Below are positions 18,271 through 29,300 of a stretch of 64,000 nucleotides of DNA, piece by piece. The translations under genes and the position numbers were made by a program. The number at the start of each line of letters is the position of its first letter. Position 1 is the first letter of the stretch. The stretch is from NCBI GenBank assembly GCA_019828565.1, contig JAHDYR010000012.1, positions 682,001-746,000 of the forward strand, in the 5' to 3' direction. The notes below the pieces were generated by a model. That model had not been told where the DNA came from and ran no database searches. It was given only the letters and a program-made list of their open reading frames with translations. The stretch is from Carpediemonas membranifera (Eukaryota; Fornicata).

Positions 18271-21066
18271 ATGAAGACTCTTACAATTGACACCCCGTTC
18301 GCCGTCGAGAGAGCACTCCAGGAGTACCTCTCGGCGATGCCCCACGAGAAGAATCCAATTTCGTTCTTTAGGGCATTGTCCCCCGAGACAACAGAAAAAC
18401 TTCGCGCCCAGTGGCGCCCAACCACTCTTTTTGACACTTTCGAGGACCTACAACGAACCGTTCTGTCCGATTCCGATGCTCGCCGCGCGGCGAACACAAG
18501 CTCTGCCAGTACTGCGGCACGAGCCCGTACAACGAAGACCGACAACCTCACCGCCATCTGGGTAGAGGAGGTACAGAAGACCATAAGAAAAGCCACGTTC
18601 GCCGCCTGTAGCGAGTGTGCAGCTAAGCACAAGGACCCCACCCTGACAGCAATGACCCGGGAGTGCCTTGAAGCTCAACATCCCCAGATACTGACTGACT
18701 GCGGCAAGAAGGCCCGCGACTTCTTCACCCAGCTGACCGACGACCACGACATCGCAAACGTCGAGACAGTCGCACGGCCTGGCAACCTGACCGGCCCGGA
18801 CGGCGAAGACGTCTCGGTGGCGTTCGTGTACATGCCCCCAGTGCCCGAGGAGACCAAGCCCGCCCCCTCCTCGGCGGCTTGGCCAGTCTTCGATGGCGGG
18901 GACGTCTACGCTTTCCTCGCCAAGGAGGCGACCTCCATCGCCCCCTACCTCGCATATACCCTCTTGACTAGTACGGACCCGGGCGCAAGAGCCAAGCTCC
19001 TCAAGGCAAAGCTCGACAACATCACGCTATACGGTCCGGAGCCCCGGCACCGAACGGCCGTCGAGAAGGCACGTAAGCTCATAAGCGCCCTCAACCCAGA
19101 CATCAAGGACGTCCCCACCATCTCCGCAAAACTGCTCGAGCGGATCATTCGGGACTTCGCCACTAGAGGTTTCTCCAAAGAAGCCGAGGATGTATACGAA
19201 GAAGAGATTGAGGACTACTCCGACAAGATCAGCGAACTTCTCGACAAACTACGCGACTTGGATGTTGATCACGACGAGAACATCATTATCCCATGGCGTG
19301 CCTTCAGACTCGCCAGCCCACAAGCCGACAACAACGAGCAGGCGTCGGGCACTTCAGGCAGGAAGCCGCTCGCTCGCAGGCTCGATGGTCGCGATCCGTT
19401 CCAGCAGTTCAGGGACAAGACCAAGTTCCGCATGCCTCCTTCCCACACGAGATACTGCACACAGCATGGCTGGAACCCGCACCACGAGACGAAGGACTGC
19501 AGGTTCCTCATCAGACGGGAGGCTTACAAGGCCCAAGAACGCCAGCCACAGACCGAGAAGCGTCAGGAACGCAGACCCGAAGAGCGGCAAAAGCAGCCCG
19601 GCAACCGCGCACGCCCTGTGGCGCCCACCAGTCACCAACAGTCGGATCGCCGGGCCGGCCGCATGGACCTCCGCCCCTCGTCTACCCTGAAGAACCCCCG
19701 CCGAGTCGATGAGGTGTTTGACGCGGATGAAGCGTCTCATTCGGAGTTGGAGAACGAAGTCTACGAGATCGAGGACATCATACTCGACAAGGACCCGGTG
19801 AAGGTCCCGGCTGTTATCAACGGCCAGCACATGAACGTCAAGTTCGACATCGGCGCTTGCACGTCGGTCATATCAGCCCCTGCCCTCGCAGCGATCCCCG
19901 ACGTGACCCTGATACCGACCTCAGTCGAACTTCTCGGCGCTGGGGACGAGATCATCTCCACTGGCAAAGCCGCCAAGGTCTCGCTGACCCTCCCCAGTGT
20001 CGACGGAAAGACCGTGACCACCACTGCATTGCTCATGGTCACGAAGGGCCAGAGGAAGAAGGTCCTCATTGGACGCGATTTGCTCCGCCGCCTCGGCTTC
20101 CTGCTGAACGACCGGCTACTAATACCGTCCGCTGACCCGATCGATGACGACGACGGCCTGGGACAGCACCCCTACCTCGACTCGACAACAGAAGAAGTCG
20201 ACCCCGAGGAAGAGTGGCGCAAGGTTAAGCTGCCGACCGAAGAGAACCCGGAGCTGGCTGCCTGGCTGACCGACTTCCTTCGCGAGCGCAAGGCCGTGTT
20301 TGGCCCTCTACCTCCGGATGGCAGCAGGATGCCGCCACACGAGATCGTCGTCGATCCAAGCCGCCCTACACCCAGGGCCCGACCCAGGCCGTTGAAGGGT
20401 GACCCGGGAAACTCAGCCCTCGCGGAGATCGACAAGATGCTCAACCAGGGCGTGATCCGAGAGAGTCAAAGTCCGCACTCTAGCCCGCACGTCATGGCAA
20501 AGAAGAAGAGCGGCGAAGACCGCTTCTGCATCGCTTACAACGTCTTGAACAACGCCACCATCGACGACCTGTACCCCACGCCGGACATCCGATCGTTTGT
20601 ACACGAGGCGAGCGGATGCTCCGTGTTCGCGGCGCTCGACCTGCGCAGCGGATACTGGCAGCAGAACATGGCAACCGATAGCATCCCGCTCACCGCATTC
20701 ACCGTCCCGGGCGGGCATTACGAGTTCTTACGTACACCATTCGGGCTGAAGAACGCCCCAGCAAAGTTCCAGCGAGCCATGGACGAGATGCTCGCTGGTA
20801 TCGACGGTTCGAGAGCCTATATCGACGATATCTTTGCGTACGCCCGCTCCATTCAGGATTTCAAGTCGACCCTCACCCAGATCTTCGACCAGTTGGAAGC
20901 TTACGATATCAAACTCCGCGCCGACAAGTGTGCCATTGGCATGAAGGAGGTTGAAGTCTGTGGGTTTATAGTCAACGAGTCTGGCAGGTCGGTTTCCCCT
21001 CACGTATCGCAGCCATCCAGGACCTCACACCCCCAACGACGACAACGGAGCTGCGCCGCACGCTAG
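18271..21066 (+). CDS. Element E Gag-protease-RT
   Basis: 931 residues in one frame. The gag region (about 1-350) is followed by a Cys/His finger (CTQHGWNPHHETKDC, about 393-407) and a Gln/Arg-rich basic stretch. The aspartic protease active-site motif reads FDIGACTSVIS (about residue 525): DIG instead of the usual DTG/DSG. RT motifs: FCIAYNVLNN, ALDLRSGYWQ, RTPFGLKNAPAKFQ, and AYIDDIFAYA (YIDD). After GRSVSP the frame is lost (about 20996), and RNase H continues in another frame; the last ~25 residues are spurious. The related element F has a normal DTG. Confidence 0.87.
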   Translation: MKTLTIDTPFAVERALQEYLSAMPHEKNPISFFRALSPETTEKLRAQWRPTTLFDTFEDLQRTVLSDSDARRAANTSSASTAARARTTKTDNLTAIWVEEVQKTIRKATFAACSECAAKHKDPTLTAMTRECLEAQHPQILTDCGKKARDFFTQLTDDHDIANVETVARPGNLTGPDGEDVSVAFVYMPPVPEETKPAPSSAAWPVFDGGDVYAFLAKEATSIAPYLAYTLLTSTDPGARAKLLKAKLDNITLYGPEPRHRTAVEKARKLISALNPDIKDVPTISAKLLERIIRDFATRGFSKEAEDVYEEEIEDYSDKISELLDKLRDLDVDHDENIIIPWRAFRLASPQADNNEQASGTSGRKPLARRLDGRDPFQQFRDKTKFRMPPSHTRYCTQHGWNPHHETKDCRFLIRREAYKAQERQPQTEKRQERRPEERQKQPGNRARPVAPTSHQQSDRRAGRMDLRPSSTLKNPRRVDEVFDADEASHSELENEVYEIEDIILDKDPVKVPAVINGQHMNVKFDIGACTSVISAPALAAIPDVTLIPTSVELLGAGDEIISTGKAAKVSLTLPSVDGKTVTTTALLMVTKGQRKKVLIGRDLLRRLGFLLNDRLLIPSADPIDDDDGLGQHPYLDSTTEEVDPEEEWRKVKLPTEENPELAAWLTDFLRERKAVFGPLPPDGSRMPPHEIVVDPSRPTPRARPRPLKGDPGNSALAEIDKMLNQGVIRESQSPHSSPHVMAKKKSGEDRFCIAYNVLNNATIDDLYPTPDIRSFVHEASGCSVFAALDLRSGYWQQNMATDSIPLTAFTVPGGHYEFLRTPFGLKNAPAKFQRAMDEMLAGIDGSRAYIDDIFAYARSIQDFKSTLTQIFDQLEAYDIKLRADKCAIGMKEVEVCGFIVNESGRSVSPHVSQPSRTSHPQRRQRSCAAR

Positions 21067-23009
21067 GCAAGTTCAACTATCTGTCAAACTATATCCCACA
21101 CCTCGCCCACGCATCAGCCCCGCTCAACGCCCTCCTAAAGGGATCGCCGCAGAAGTCGGCCCCCCTCGATTGGACTGCCACTGAGGACGAAGCATTCGCC
21201 CGTATGAAGACCCTAGTAGCCGAGCACACCGCCCTCGCGCTCCCAGACCTGAGTGCAAAGTGGAATCTCGAGACCGACGCATCGTCGACCGCCATCGGTG
21301 GTGTACTGTGGCAGGGCGAGGGTGACGAGAAGGTCCCACTCGCCTTCTACAGCAAGACCCTCGACGAGACCCAGCAACGGTGGTCCACGGTGGAACAGGA
21401 GCTTTTCGCCATTGTCTATTGTGTAACGCGACCAGAGTTTTCCCCCCTCTTCAAGCTGAAGCCGTTCGAGCTTCGCACGGACCATCGTAATCTGATATGG
21501 CTACTCAGGAAGACAGACGAGGACGGCACTAAGAAACTGACACGATGGCGACTCACCATGACAGAGTATCCGTATAACGTCACACACATAGCTGGAGCGC
21601 AGAACCTCGTAGCCGACGCACTGTCGCGGCCATCATCTCAGCGCAAGAACGAGGTGCGCCGCTCGATCGACCACGTCACCACGACGCGCCAAGAGCAGAT
21701 CACCAGGGCGCACGCCGGTGCACAGGGCCACGTCGGCCCAGACCAGACCATCGCCAATCTGAAGCAGTCCGGTGTCACGTGGCCAGGCATGTCGGATGAC
21801 GTCCGCGCGACCTTACGCCAGTGTCCAATCTGTCGCAAGACAAAGCCAGCCCGCAAGGAGCCGATCAAGTGGCACTCTACTCAGCGCATCCGCCCATTCG
21901 AGACGGTGCAGGTGGACACCATTGGCCCTTTGCCCGAGAGAGACGGTCTCAAGTACGTCATCACGGTGGTGGACGTGTTCTCGAAGTTCACCATATTGAA
22001 GCCCACACGGTCAACGAGCGCAGCCGAGGCAGCAGCCGCATTGCTGGAGATCTGGGCGACTTTCGGCGTCCCGGCCGAGCTCCAGTCTGACCAAGGTACA
22101 CAGTTCAGGAATGCCCTAGTCGAGGAGATGAACGAGCGACTGAGCCTCAAGCACCGGTTCAGTACGGCATATCATCCGGCCAGCAACGGCGTAGTCGAAC
22201 GCCTGAATGGTACCGTCATGAGACGCTTAAGAGCGCTCCTGCTGGACGCCCGCGACGACAACTGGCCCGCATACCTGCCCATCGCCCAGCACGTTATCAA
22301 CGCCACCCGCCACTCCACCACAGGCCTCAGCCCCTTCGAACTATTGTTCGGACGCAAGTCAACCATGCTGCGCGTCGCGCCCGACGCCCTGACCAACGCA
22401 ACCCAGATGCTCGAGCCGGGCTCAGTCGAAGCCGACGACATCGTCCGCTTCCAGGCCCACGTCACGTCGCTCCAACAACTTGCCGCGATCAAGGTCAAAG
22501 CCTACGAGGTAAACAAGGCTGCAGGCTCCTCGGACAGCACACGGGCCTGGGAGAACGAAACCTACGTCCTGCTGAGATACCCGGGCAAGCCGCCGACCAA
22601 GCTACTCCCGCCTCTGCGCGGACCGCTCCGCATGGAGGGGAAGGGCGATCACCCCAACACCTACAAGGTGATGGATCTCGTGTCGAAGTGCGTCGCCACA
22701 GTCCACGCAGACCGACTCGTCACATTCCACGCCGACGGCCTCACGGAGAAGGAGCTCGAGGAAATTGCCGCCTACGAGCAAGATGAACAACCCGTGGAGG
22801 CAGTCGTAGGCCACCGTAAGAAGAAGAACGGCTCTCTGGAGCTACTGATCCGTTGGGAAGGCCTCACCCCCGACGAGGACTCATACATCCCCTATAATCG
22901 CTACTACGACCAGCTCGAGGCTATCGACAGTTATCTCGAGCTCAATCCTGGTCTCAAGCCGATGTTTGAGAGTGCTAAGAAGAAGTTCCGCAGGAGCGGT
23001 CGCCGTTAG
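20998..23009 (+). CDS. Element E RNase H-integrase-chromodomain
   Basis: The open frame starts at the break near 20998 (SRIAAIQDLTPP), passes through LGKFNYLSNYIPH and RNase H (LETDASSTAIGGVLWQ, TVEQELFAIVY, RTDHRNLIWLL, LVADALSRP), then integrase: HHCC (HAGAQGHVG...CPICRK), VDTIGPLP, LQSDQGTQF, SNGVVERLN for the DDE triad. A chromodomain-like end (VEAVVGHRKK...LELLIRWEGLTPDEDSYIPYN) precedes a basic tail. The methionine at 21204 is internal, so this part is probably made only as a Pol fusion in an intact copy. Confidence 0.88.
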
Positions 23010-23035
23010 TCGTGCGACACGCATTGGGAGGGAAG

Positions 23036-23101
23036 TGTGCCCTTAACCTGCGGAATTCGTAAAACAGTCTTTATCATATTTCTGGGCCCTAGCACGGCAC
23101 A
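23036..23101 (+). repeat. 3' LTR of element E (66 bp)
   Basis: Identical to 18184-18249 and followed by the second GCAG target copy. Confidence 0.95.
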
Positions 23102-23105
23102 GCAG

Positions 23106-24009
23106 GTTCTCAGAGGCACAATGCTCCAAGAGCATCAACGCGAAGGAGCTATGGGCAATGGAGGAAGGCCTGCGGAGATGGACGAGCGACATTCAGGAGA
23201 GGGACCTACTCATAGCCGGGGACAACACATCAGCGCTTTCATGGGTCCTGAAGTCAAGCACCAGAGCTCCCCGACACATCAGAAGGACGATTGTGGAGCT
23301 TCACGACTACTTGTTCGAGATTGGCTGCAGGATAAGAACCAAGCACATTCCAGGGAGATACAACACGACTGCCGACGGGCTGTCCAGGTACCGGAAGCTG
23401 GACTGGAACTCACCCGCGGCGATGCTCCAGAGCGCGCTGGAACGATGGGGGTCAGTAGACCGATCACTCTTCTGCGCGGAGAGATTCCTGCCGGAGGACC
23501 ACGACTTCCAGACGGACGCATTTACATGCAATTGGTCAGAGATGAGGTCATTGGCGGTCCCACCAGTCAGCCTACTGGACAATGTCATCGCCAGGGCGGA
23601 GGAGATCGCCACGTCAGACGAGACGCACCCCGCACTGCAGCAGAGAGGCCTATTAGTCATCGCACCACAACGCAGGACGAACTCCAATGCCAGACTGGCA
23701 GCCATAGCACAGGACTGGTTCGAGGCAGCGTTCCCGATCAGCTGGTGGGCCCACACGGAGATAGAGAGCCTCTTCACAGGCAAGCAGAGAGCGACGTTCA
23801 TAGCCTACTGGATCCCGATCGCCACAGAGACCTCGTCCTCACAGCCGGGGGAGTCCTGCAACAGAGAGCGAGAGAACGTATCGCCGGCGGAAGACAGGAG
23901 GAGCACAGGTGGCGAAGAGGCCCCAGAGAGTTCGAGACAGGCCTCAGAGATCAGATACTCGGAGCAGCACTCATCAGGGATCGGGAGCGGAGCACCCGAG
24001 AGCGCATAG
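23106..24009 (+). CDS. Element D Pol segment 3: RNase H C-terminal part
   Basis: Joins segment 2 in frame once element E and one GCAG are removed. RNase H continues with INAKELWAMEEGLRRW (catalytic Glu), LLIAGDNTSALSW (catalytic Asp) and HIPGRYNTTADGLSR (end signature). It then passes into a region with no assigned fold and a polar Ser/Glu tail. The three segments add up to 2133 nt, an exact codon multiple, giving a 710-residue RT/RNase H protein. Confidence 0.85.
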
Positions 24010-24047
24010 CCGTGGAGACGGCAAAGTACATCAGTTTTGCAGAACGT

Positions 24048-24992
24048 ATGATGGAGGAAGAGGAGGAAGCTGGAGAGAACAGAGACACGGTAGGAGCAAG
24101 GGCAGCAACAGCCGTTTTCCTGGGCGAGATGGCACAACGCATTAGGGACGCAGACTGGAGAGCAGAAGTCGAAGAGATCGCACAGATGACACCTGACGAC
24201 GACTATCTCCTACACTACATGATACAAGAGATCCCATTCATTGCCAAGGACACATTCCTCGTCAAGGAAGCAAATATCAGGACTGGCCTAGAGTCGATCA
24301 ACCATGGTCTGGAGAGCTCACCCATCCACAGGGCTCTGATACGCGCGTGTGCAAGAATGGCCGGCAAATGCGAGCTGACTGTGGGTCGTAAGACCGGAAA
24401 GGCATACCCGGTGACAGTCGAGCAGCTGAAGAGAGCAGCAGCCGCGGCGCGCAAGACCAAGTCACCGGCGCTCACGCAGGCAGTAGCCTTCGGACTGACG
24501 TGCTTCTCCACCGTCAGCAGATCAGGGGAGATAATGAGCTTACTCACGACCGACGTTCGGCGGGTGAGAGAGGGCTACGAGATCACTATTCGAAGATCCA
24601 AGACCAGGGATGAGCCCATGGTGAAGCTGGTCCCACTACTAGCAGCAGGAGGCTTAAGCCCAGCCAGGTGGCTGAGAGCACACCTCAACGACATCCAGAC
24701 GGAAGGACCCCTGTGGAGATCCATACAGCACACCGAGAGCCTGCTGAGAGACAACTGCCTTCCACTGACAGCAACAAGGTGGCGCAGATGGGAGATGATC
24801 ATGGACGTCAACGAGGTCTTCAAGGCAACAGGACACAGCTTCAGACGTGGAGCCGTCGTCCACATGATCGATGAGGGGCGTTCCCCATTGGTTATTCAGG
24901 CACTAGGAGGCTGGAAGTCGATCGATTCGGTGAATAGATACTGTGAAGAGGCCATTCGAATCTCACAGCATGCTCTGCAGAGAAGAACATAG
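24048..24992 (+). CDS. Element D tyrosine recombinase
   Basis: 314 residues from the ATG at 24048; the open frame extends upstream and overlaps the end of pol in another frame, as in DIRS-like elements. Catalytic residues are visible: Arg in STVSRSGEIMSL, a Lys candidate in IRRSKTRDEP, His-x-x-Arg in GHSFRRGAV, Trp in LGGWKSIDS, and the nucleophile Tyr in SVNRYCEE. An N-terminal helical SAM-like region precedes it. It would integrate circular element DNA by site-specific recombination without a target duplication. The set is complete, so the enzyme may be functional. Confidence 0.88.
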   Translation: MMEEEEEAGENRDTVGARAATAVFLGEMAQRIRDADWRAEVEEIAQMTPDDDYLLHYMIQEIPFIAKDTFLVKEANIRTGLESINHGLESSPIHRALIRACARMAGKCELTVGRKTGKAYPVTVEQLKRAAAAARKTKSPALTQAVAFGLTCFSTVSRSGEIMSLLTTDVRRVREGYEITIRRSKTRDEPMVKLVPLLAAGGLSPARWLRAHLNDIQTEGPLWRSIQHTESLLRDNCLPLTATRWRRWEMIMDVNEVFKATGHSFRRGAVVHMIDEGRSPLVIQALGGWKSIDSVNRYCEEAIRISQHALQRRT

Positions 24993-25196
24993 AAATATAG
25001 GACATAAGAGAGCATTGTAGCGATAAAGGGAGATGAAACGGAACGAGGGGAGAAGAAACAGGCAAGAGCTAGAGAAATGGATGTTTTTTCGGATTCGGAA
25101 CAGGAATTACATATGCCACGTATAACCGGCACAGAAGGTCATAAGTGCAGTAGAGGAAGGCCCAGGGTACCATCGCAAGGTTAGATGGCGGGATGC

Positions 25197-25236
25197 ATCA
25201 ATTTGGAATAGTCGATTATCGTCGACCAAATGGTCG
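25197..25236 (+). repeat. Split direct repeat B1 of element D (40 bp)
   Basis: Identical to 25503-25542 and directly abutting A2. It contains the inverted pair CGACCA-AA-TGGTCG, a candidate recombinase or end-processing site. Confidence 0.9.
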
Positions 25237-25462
25237 GCATATCATCGAGGTGTAAGCTATCACGCCTCGGGCGTGGCTCACGCCCTGACACTGCTGGGTC
25301 AGGGTGTGTCAGAACAGTATTCCGGAGACACGAGAAAGATGGACAAAATATTTAGAAAATCTCGAAAGATATGATTGTGGATACGGTCTTGATCCGTCCC
25401 GATCGCGAGCAGATCGTATCCCTCCAGCAGAAACCGTGAGGATGGCCGAAGGCGACGCGGAT
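25237..25462 (+). repeat. Split direct repeat A2 of element D (226 bp)
   Basis: Copy of A1 (7688-7913), with the same two hairpins and a truncated copy of the gag start. About three substitutions against A1. Confidence 0.9.
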
Positions 25463-25502
25463 GACGGGCCAAGGCCGCCAAACGGAATATAAATTTGATT
25501 AG

Positions 25503-25542
25503 ATCAATTTGGAATAGTCGATTATCGTCGACCAAATGGTCG
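25503..25542 (+). repeat. Split direct repeat B2, right end of element D
   Basis: Second copy of the 40-bp B repeat, 40 bp after A2. Taken as the right end of the element. Confidence 0.85.
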
Positions 25543-26396
25543 TCTCCAGCAGATATTGCTTAAACTGCATGAGTAAAACATGTAAGAAATTGTTTCGGCA
25601 TTCTCCGCCTGAAGCGGCCCTCTTCAAAAAGAATACATATCATAAGATAAGCGATCCAGTCCAATTTTTGCTGTACAGGTCTGTGATCAGCTGACTTGAG
25701 CACTTCCAGGGGGTTGCAAATGTTCAAGGATGACACGATTGATCTAGCCGAGCTACGCAGGATGCTTCGCGACTGTTTTCGCTGACAGCGTCGCCAGCAA
25801 GTTCGTTTGATGAGCGATCGATGATTGAGAGCACAATGATGCAGATGATCATTCTTCGAACACTGGAACGATCGCCGTGAAGGACCTAGTACTCAGTGGA
25901 TGCGTATTGGCATACAAACTGGGTTTTTCCAGTCTCCTATTCATGCTTTTGGACTGTGGCTAACAGTTTTTGCGGCAAACAACGAAGGAAACGAAAGATT
26001 CCTGGAAATGAATGCAGATTTTGCGTCTATATGTGCTAGATATCTATTGTTGCTCGAGCTAGAATGCATTGTTGCTTTATTCCTTCATGGCCAGATCGCC
26101 TTGTGTCAAGAAAATCTCTCCAGGCCCAGCCTTTGTCCATGGGCAGCTTTACCCCAGATTGCTGCTAACACGGGCTCTTCTCCCCGCTATGATCACGCCA
26201 AACCCATTTTGCCGTTCTCTCGATCCGATTGGCAGAAAAAGATTCGCTGCAGAATGTAACATAACATAGGTATCAGGGCACAAATTGCGCCCTTTAGGGG
26301 TCATTTGCCCCGTCTTCACTAGAAATGATCTTGCATCTTTTTCGGAAAAAATAATCGATCATATTCACAGCTGTCAGGAAGTCTCTGAAGACGGCA
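25543..26396. other. Intergenic region, no gene recognised
   Basis: About 850 bp, more AT-rich than the neighbouring genes, between element D and the TmcB-like gene. A 119-codon open frame (25900-26259) has no recognisable features and is probably chance. No tRNA, rRNA or further repeat copy was seen. Confidence 0.5.
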
Positions 26397-29300
26397 ATGT
26401 CCGAAGCGTCGTTGTCACAGCATTCTTCCTCGTCCAGGATGCACCGTGCGCATTCTGATTTAGACTCATCGAGCATGGTTTCAAGCGGTACGTCAGATGT
26501 CTCTGCGGACACGTCGCTCCGCTCGCTCTTCTTCGAGCTAATGTACCTGACCAGCTCGCCGTCCAAGCTCTTTTGGGTCCTTTCTCTCTTCTTCCTGGGA
26601 ATCGACTCCCTCCAGATCCTTTCCTTCGCCACGGACCGCGTCTTCGGTCGCTGGACGCTGGCACCCTGGCTGCAGGACGGACTCAGCCTCACGCGGGTCA
26701 CCATCTTGCTCAGCATGTTCGAGCAGTACCATCTCGCGGCCGTACTGGGCGTCGCCATCGTTGCCTTCCTGGTGCTCTTCTGCGGCGTCTGCTACCTCTC
26801 GGCGCGGGCCATCCAACACGCCCGGGTCCCCAATATCATGCTGGTCCGCTTCATCCGGCTCACACTCATCTGCCTGACGACGTTCTCGTTCATCCCCGTC
26901 TTCAGCGTCCTCGTTCACATCGCAGTTACCGACATCGCCCTGTCCGCCTCACTCAACACGGCTATGGGGCTTGCAGCCGCTGTCATCGCCATCATCGTGA
27001 CGGGCACGATCACGCTGACCTCACTGACGAGCTACCCATTCGGCTTCACATCGTCCAACCCCCTCTCTCGCCAGCACTCCCGCATTGACATCATGTACCT
27101 CGCCGCCAAGGCCGTCACAGTGCTTCTCTTCCAGCTGCCCGCCATGCAGGCCCGGCCCAAGCTGCTGGGGGCCTGGATGCTGGTCTTCATCCTTGTCCAC
27201 ATCGCAGCGTACGGCGTCATTGCCCCCTACTACCGCATAACCACCAACATGGCCCGCGTCCTGACGGTGGCCGTGATGCTGGCCGGCCTTGGCCTGTACG
27301 TCCACTGGTCTGTCGCCCTCGTCCTGCTGCTGCTCTCGCCCCTCGCCGCCCTCCTCCCACTGGCCGCCGTCGGCACTGCCACGCTGCTCACAATGAAGTT
27401 CAGGGCCGCCGCCATCGCCGAGGAGGACCTGGACGCGGCTGTCCAGCTCAGACCCGTCCTGCTGGCCCCGCTGCAGGTCGAGCTCGCCCTGCGGCTGTCC
27501 CGGCGTCGCATCCGCTGCGCTAAAGCCCGTGTGGCCAAGATCAAGAAGGCCGTGCCGATGACGCTGCTCGAGTACGGTGGCGGCGTCGACGAGGAGGGGG
27601 CGCTCGATACCCGCCGCCTCTCGCCCGATCAGCACGACGACATCGCCCAGGCGGAGGCGACCATCAAGCAGGAGGTGCGGTTCGGCATGCGGCTGTTCAC
27701 AGTAGCCCGAGCCCGGTGGCCGCGGTCGTCCTACCTCGCCATGACATACGTGCTCTTCTGTGCGGCCTACCGCGGGGACACGCTGCAGTCGGCCATCCAC
27801 TCGACTGGCCGGGCGATGCAGGGGGCGCCGTGGGCGATGGACTCCCGCTACTTCTCATTCATCGCCCACCGCTACCGGTCGGCACTGTACGAGGATAGCA
27901 GCGTCATCACCAAGCTAGAGGCACAGAGGAACATGGCCACGCTCATCAAGAGCCAGAGGAAGCTCGCAGACGCCCTCAACACCTTCTGGACCCACATCGC
28001 AGACAACCAGGGCACTGGGTTTGCTGTTTCGCACTTTAAGCCGACTATGCGGGTCACCAAGCAGATCGCCACGCTGCTGGGGAGCACCGAGCGACTGTAC
28101 AAGGCGATGCTGGCCGCCCCCACGCCCCGCATCGTGCGATCGTACGCCCAGTACGTGCAGCTGTTCTCGACCGCCACCGGAGCCTACACCGACCAACTGT
28201 ACGGCATCGCGGACGAGCTCGAGGTCGCCCCCGGCAGCGGGCCCCGCTCCGGCCCCGGTCCTGTGCCACGTCTGGACATCCAAGGCGGCGTGGGGGTGGG
28301 GTCGTTCAAGTTCTTCCACATCAGAGCCGTCGCCAGCACCGTCCTCATCCTCGGTCTGTTCGCCGTGTCTGTGCTCGCCTGCGAGGTGGTGATGATGCTT
28401 TACTCGCACATCGTCTGGGAGTCGTTCGCCATCAGCTCACTCGCCACGGGCCTGCAGTTCTGCGGCCTGTCGTATGCTGCCGTCCAGCGAGACACGGTCA
28501 CCGCGGTCGCACTCACGGTGGCCACAGCCGAGGTCGCGGGCGCCACGTTCAGCTCGATCATCAACGAGAGGGGCCAGGAGTACATCGAGGCGGCGGCGAC
28601 GATGTATGCATACGGCCTGCAGCTCTACGTCGCCGGTGACCTCAGCATGTTCGAAGACCCCTACGCTGTCATCGCGGACATCGACCAAACTGTGCTCGAC
28701 CGACTGGGCAACACAGTCGTCGTCGGCCTCACCCACGCCCTGTACAACCTGCCGGACCTTCTCGCCACGACGACCCTCTTGGTGCCGACCGTAACCGGCG
28801 GAGCCCACGACGGCGGTTGGGAGGAAGTGTCGCTGCTCAGTGAGGTCAGCGGCATCATCCACACCATAGAGAGCCTCGCCGCCTGCGTCATGGAGAAGAC
28901 TGCGGCCGGCAGCAGCACGCCTGCGACGGATTGCTTCAACCAGCAGGTCGACACCATCATCCGATACGAGCTCGCCATCGTCGGCAACCTCTTCCCTGCC
29001 CTGAGCGAGGTGTCGGAGCGGGTGTTCATCGTCACACAGGTCTTCCCGCTGCTGGAGCTCGTCTCCTTCGGCGCCATCTTCGTCCTTCTTATGACGTCCG
29101 TCTTGGTGGTGTCAGTCACGCTGTACATCGTTCCTATGACACGCGACATCTCATCGTCGGTCGGCATCCTCACCCTATTCTCCTCTGTCCCGGAGGAGAC
29201 CCTCAGTGCGGTCGTGTCCCGCGTGCAGCTCCTTCGTACTCGCCGGGCTGACCCTAAGCCAGCCTCCACCGACTCCCCCGCCCTGCAACCCACCCCAGCC

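Larger units (their letters stand above)
18184..23101 (+). mobile_element. Ty3/gypsy element E, inserted in the RNase H of D
   Basis: Identical 66-bp LTRs (18184-18249 and 23036-23101; TG...CA) flanked by GCAG (18180-18183 and 23102-23105). It encodes gag, protease, RT, RNase H, integrase and chromodomain with one clear frame break. The polypurine tract GGGAGGGAAG precedes the 3' LTR. Closely related to element F in domain order and sequence. Identical LTRs suggest a young insertion. Confidence 0.93.
7688..25542 (+). mobile_element. Tyrosine-recombinase retrotransposon D (DIRS/PAT/Ngaro-like), with three nested Ty3 elements
   Basis: The left terminal block A1 (7688-7913) recurs as A2 (25237-25462). 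A2 is flanked by B1 (25197-25236) and B2 (25503-25542): the split direct repeat layout A1-ORFs-B1-A2-B2 known from PAT/Ngaro-type YR elements. It encodes a gag-like ORF, an RT/RNase H ORF and a tyrosine recombinase in an overlapping frame, with no protease or DDE integrase of its own. Without the insertions (B with nested C, and E) it is about 4.4 kb. Both insertions removed, the RT/RNase H frame is open for 711 codons including the stop. Confidence 0.9.

Noticed and set aside
23037-23990. N-terminal part of the recombinase-frame ORF
   Set aside because: It starts in the LTR of E and overlaps RNase H in another frame. Only the part near and after 24000 looks like recombinase.
25900-26259. 119-codon ORF in the intergenic region
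   Set aside because: No domain or repeat relation; fits chance in an AT-richer stretch.
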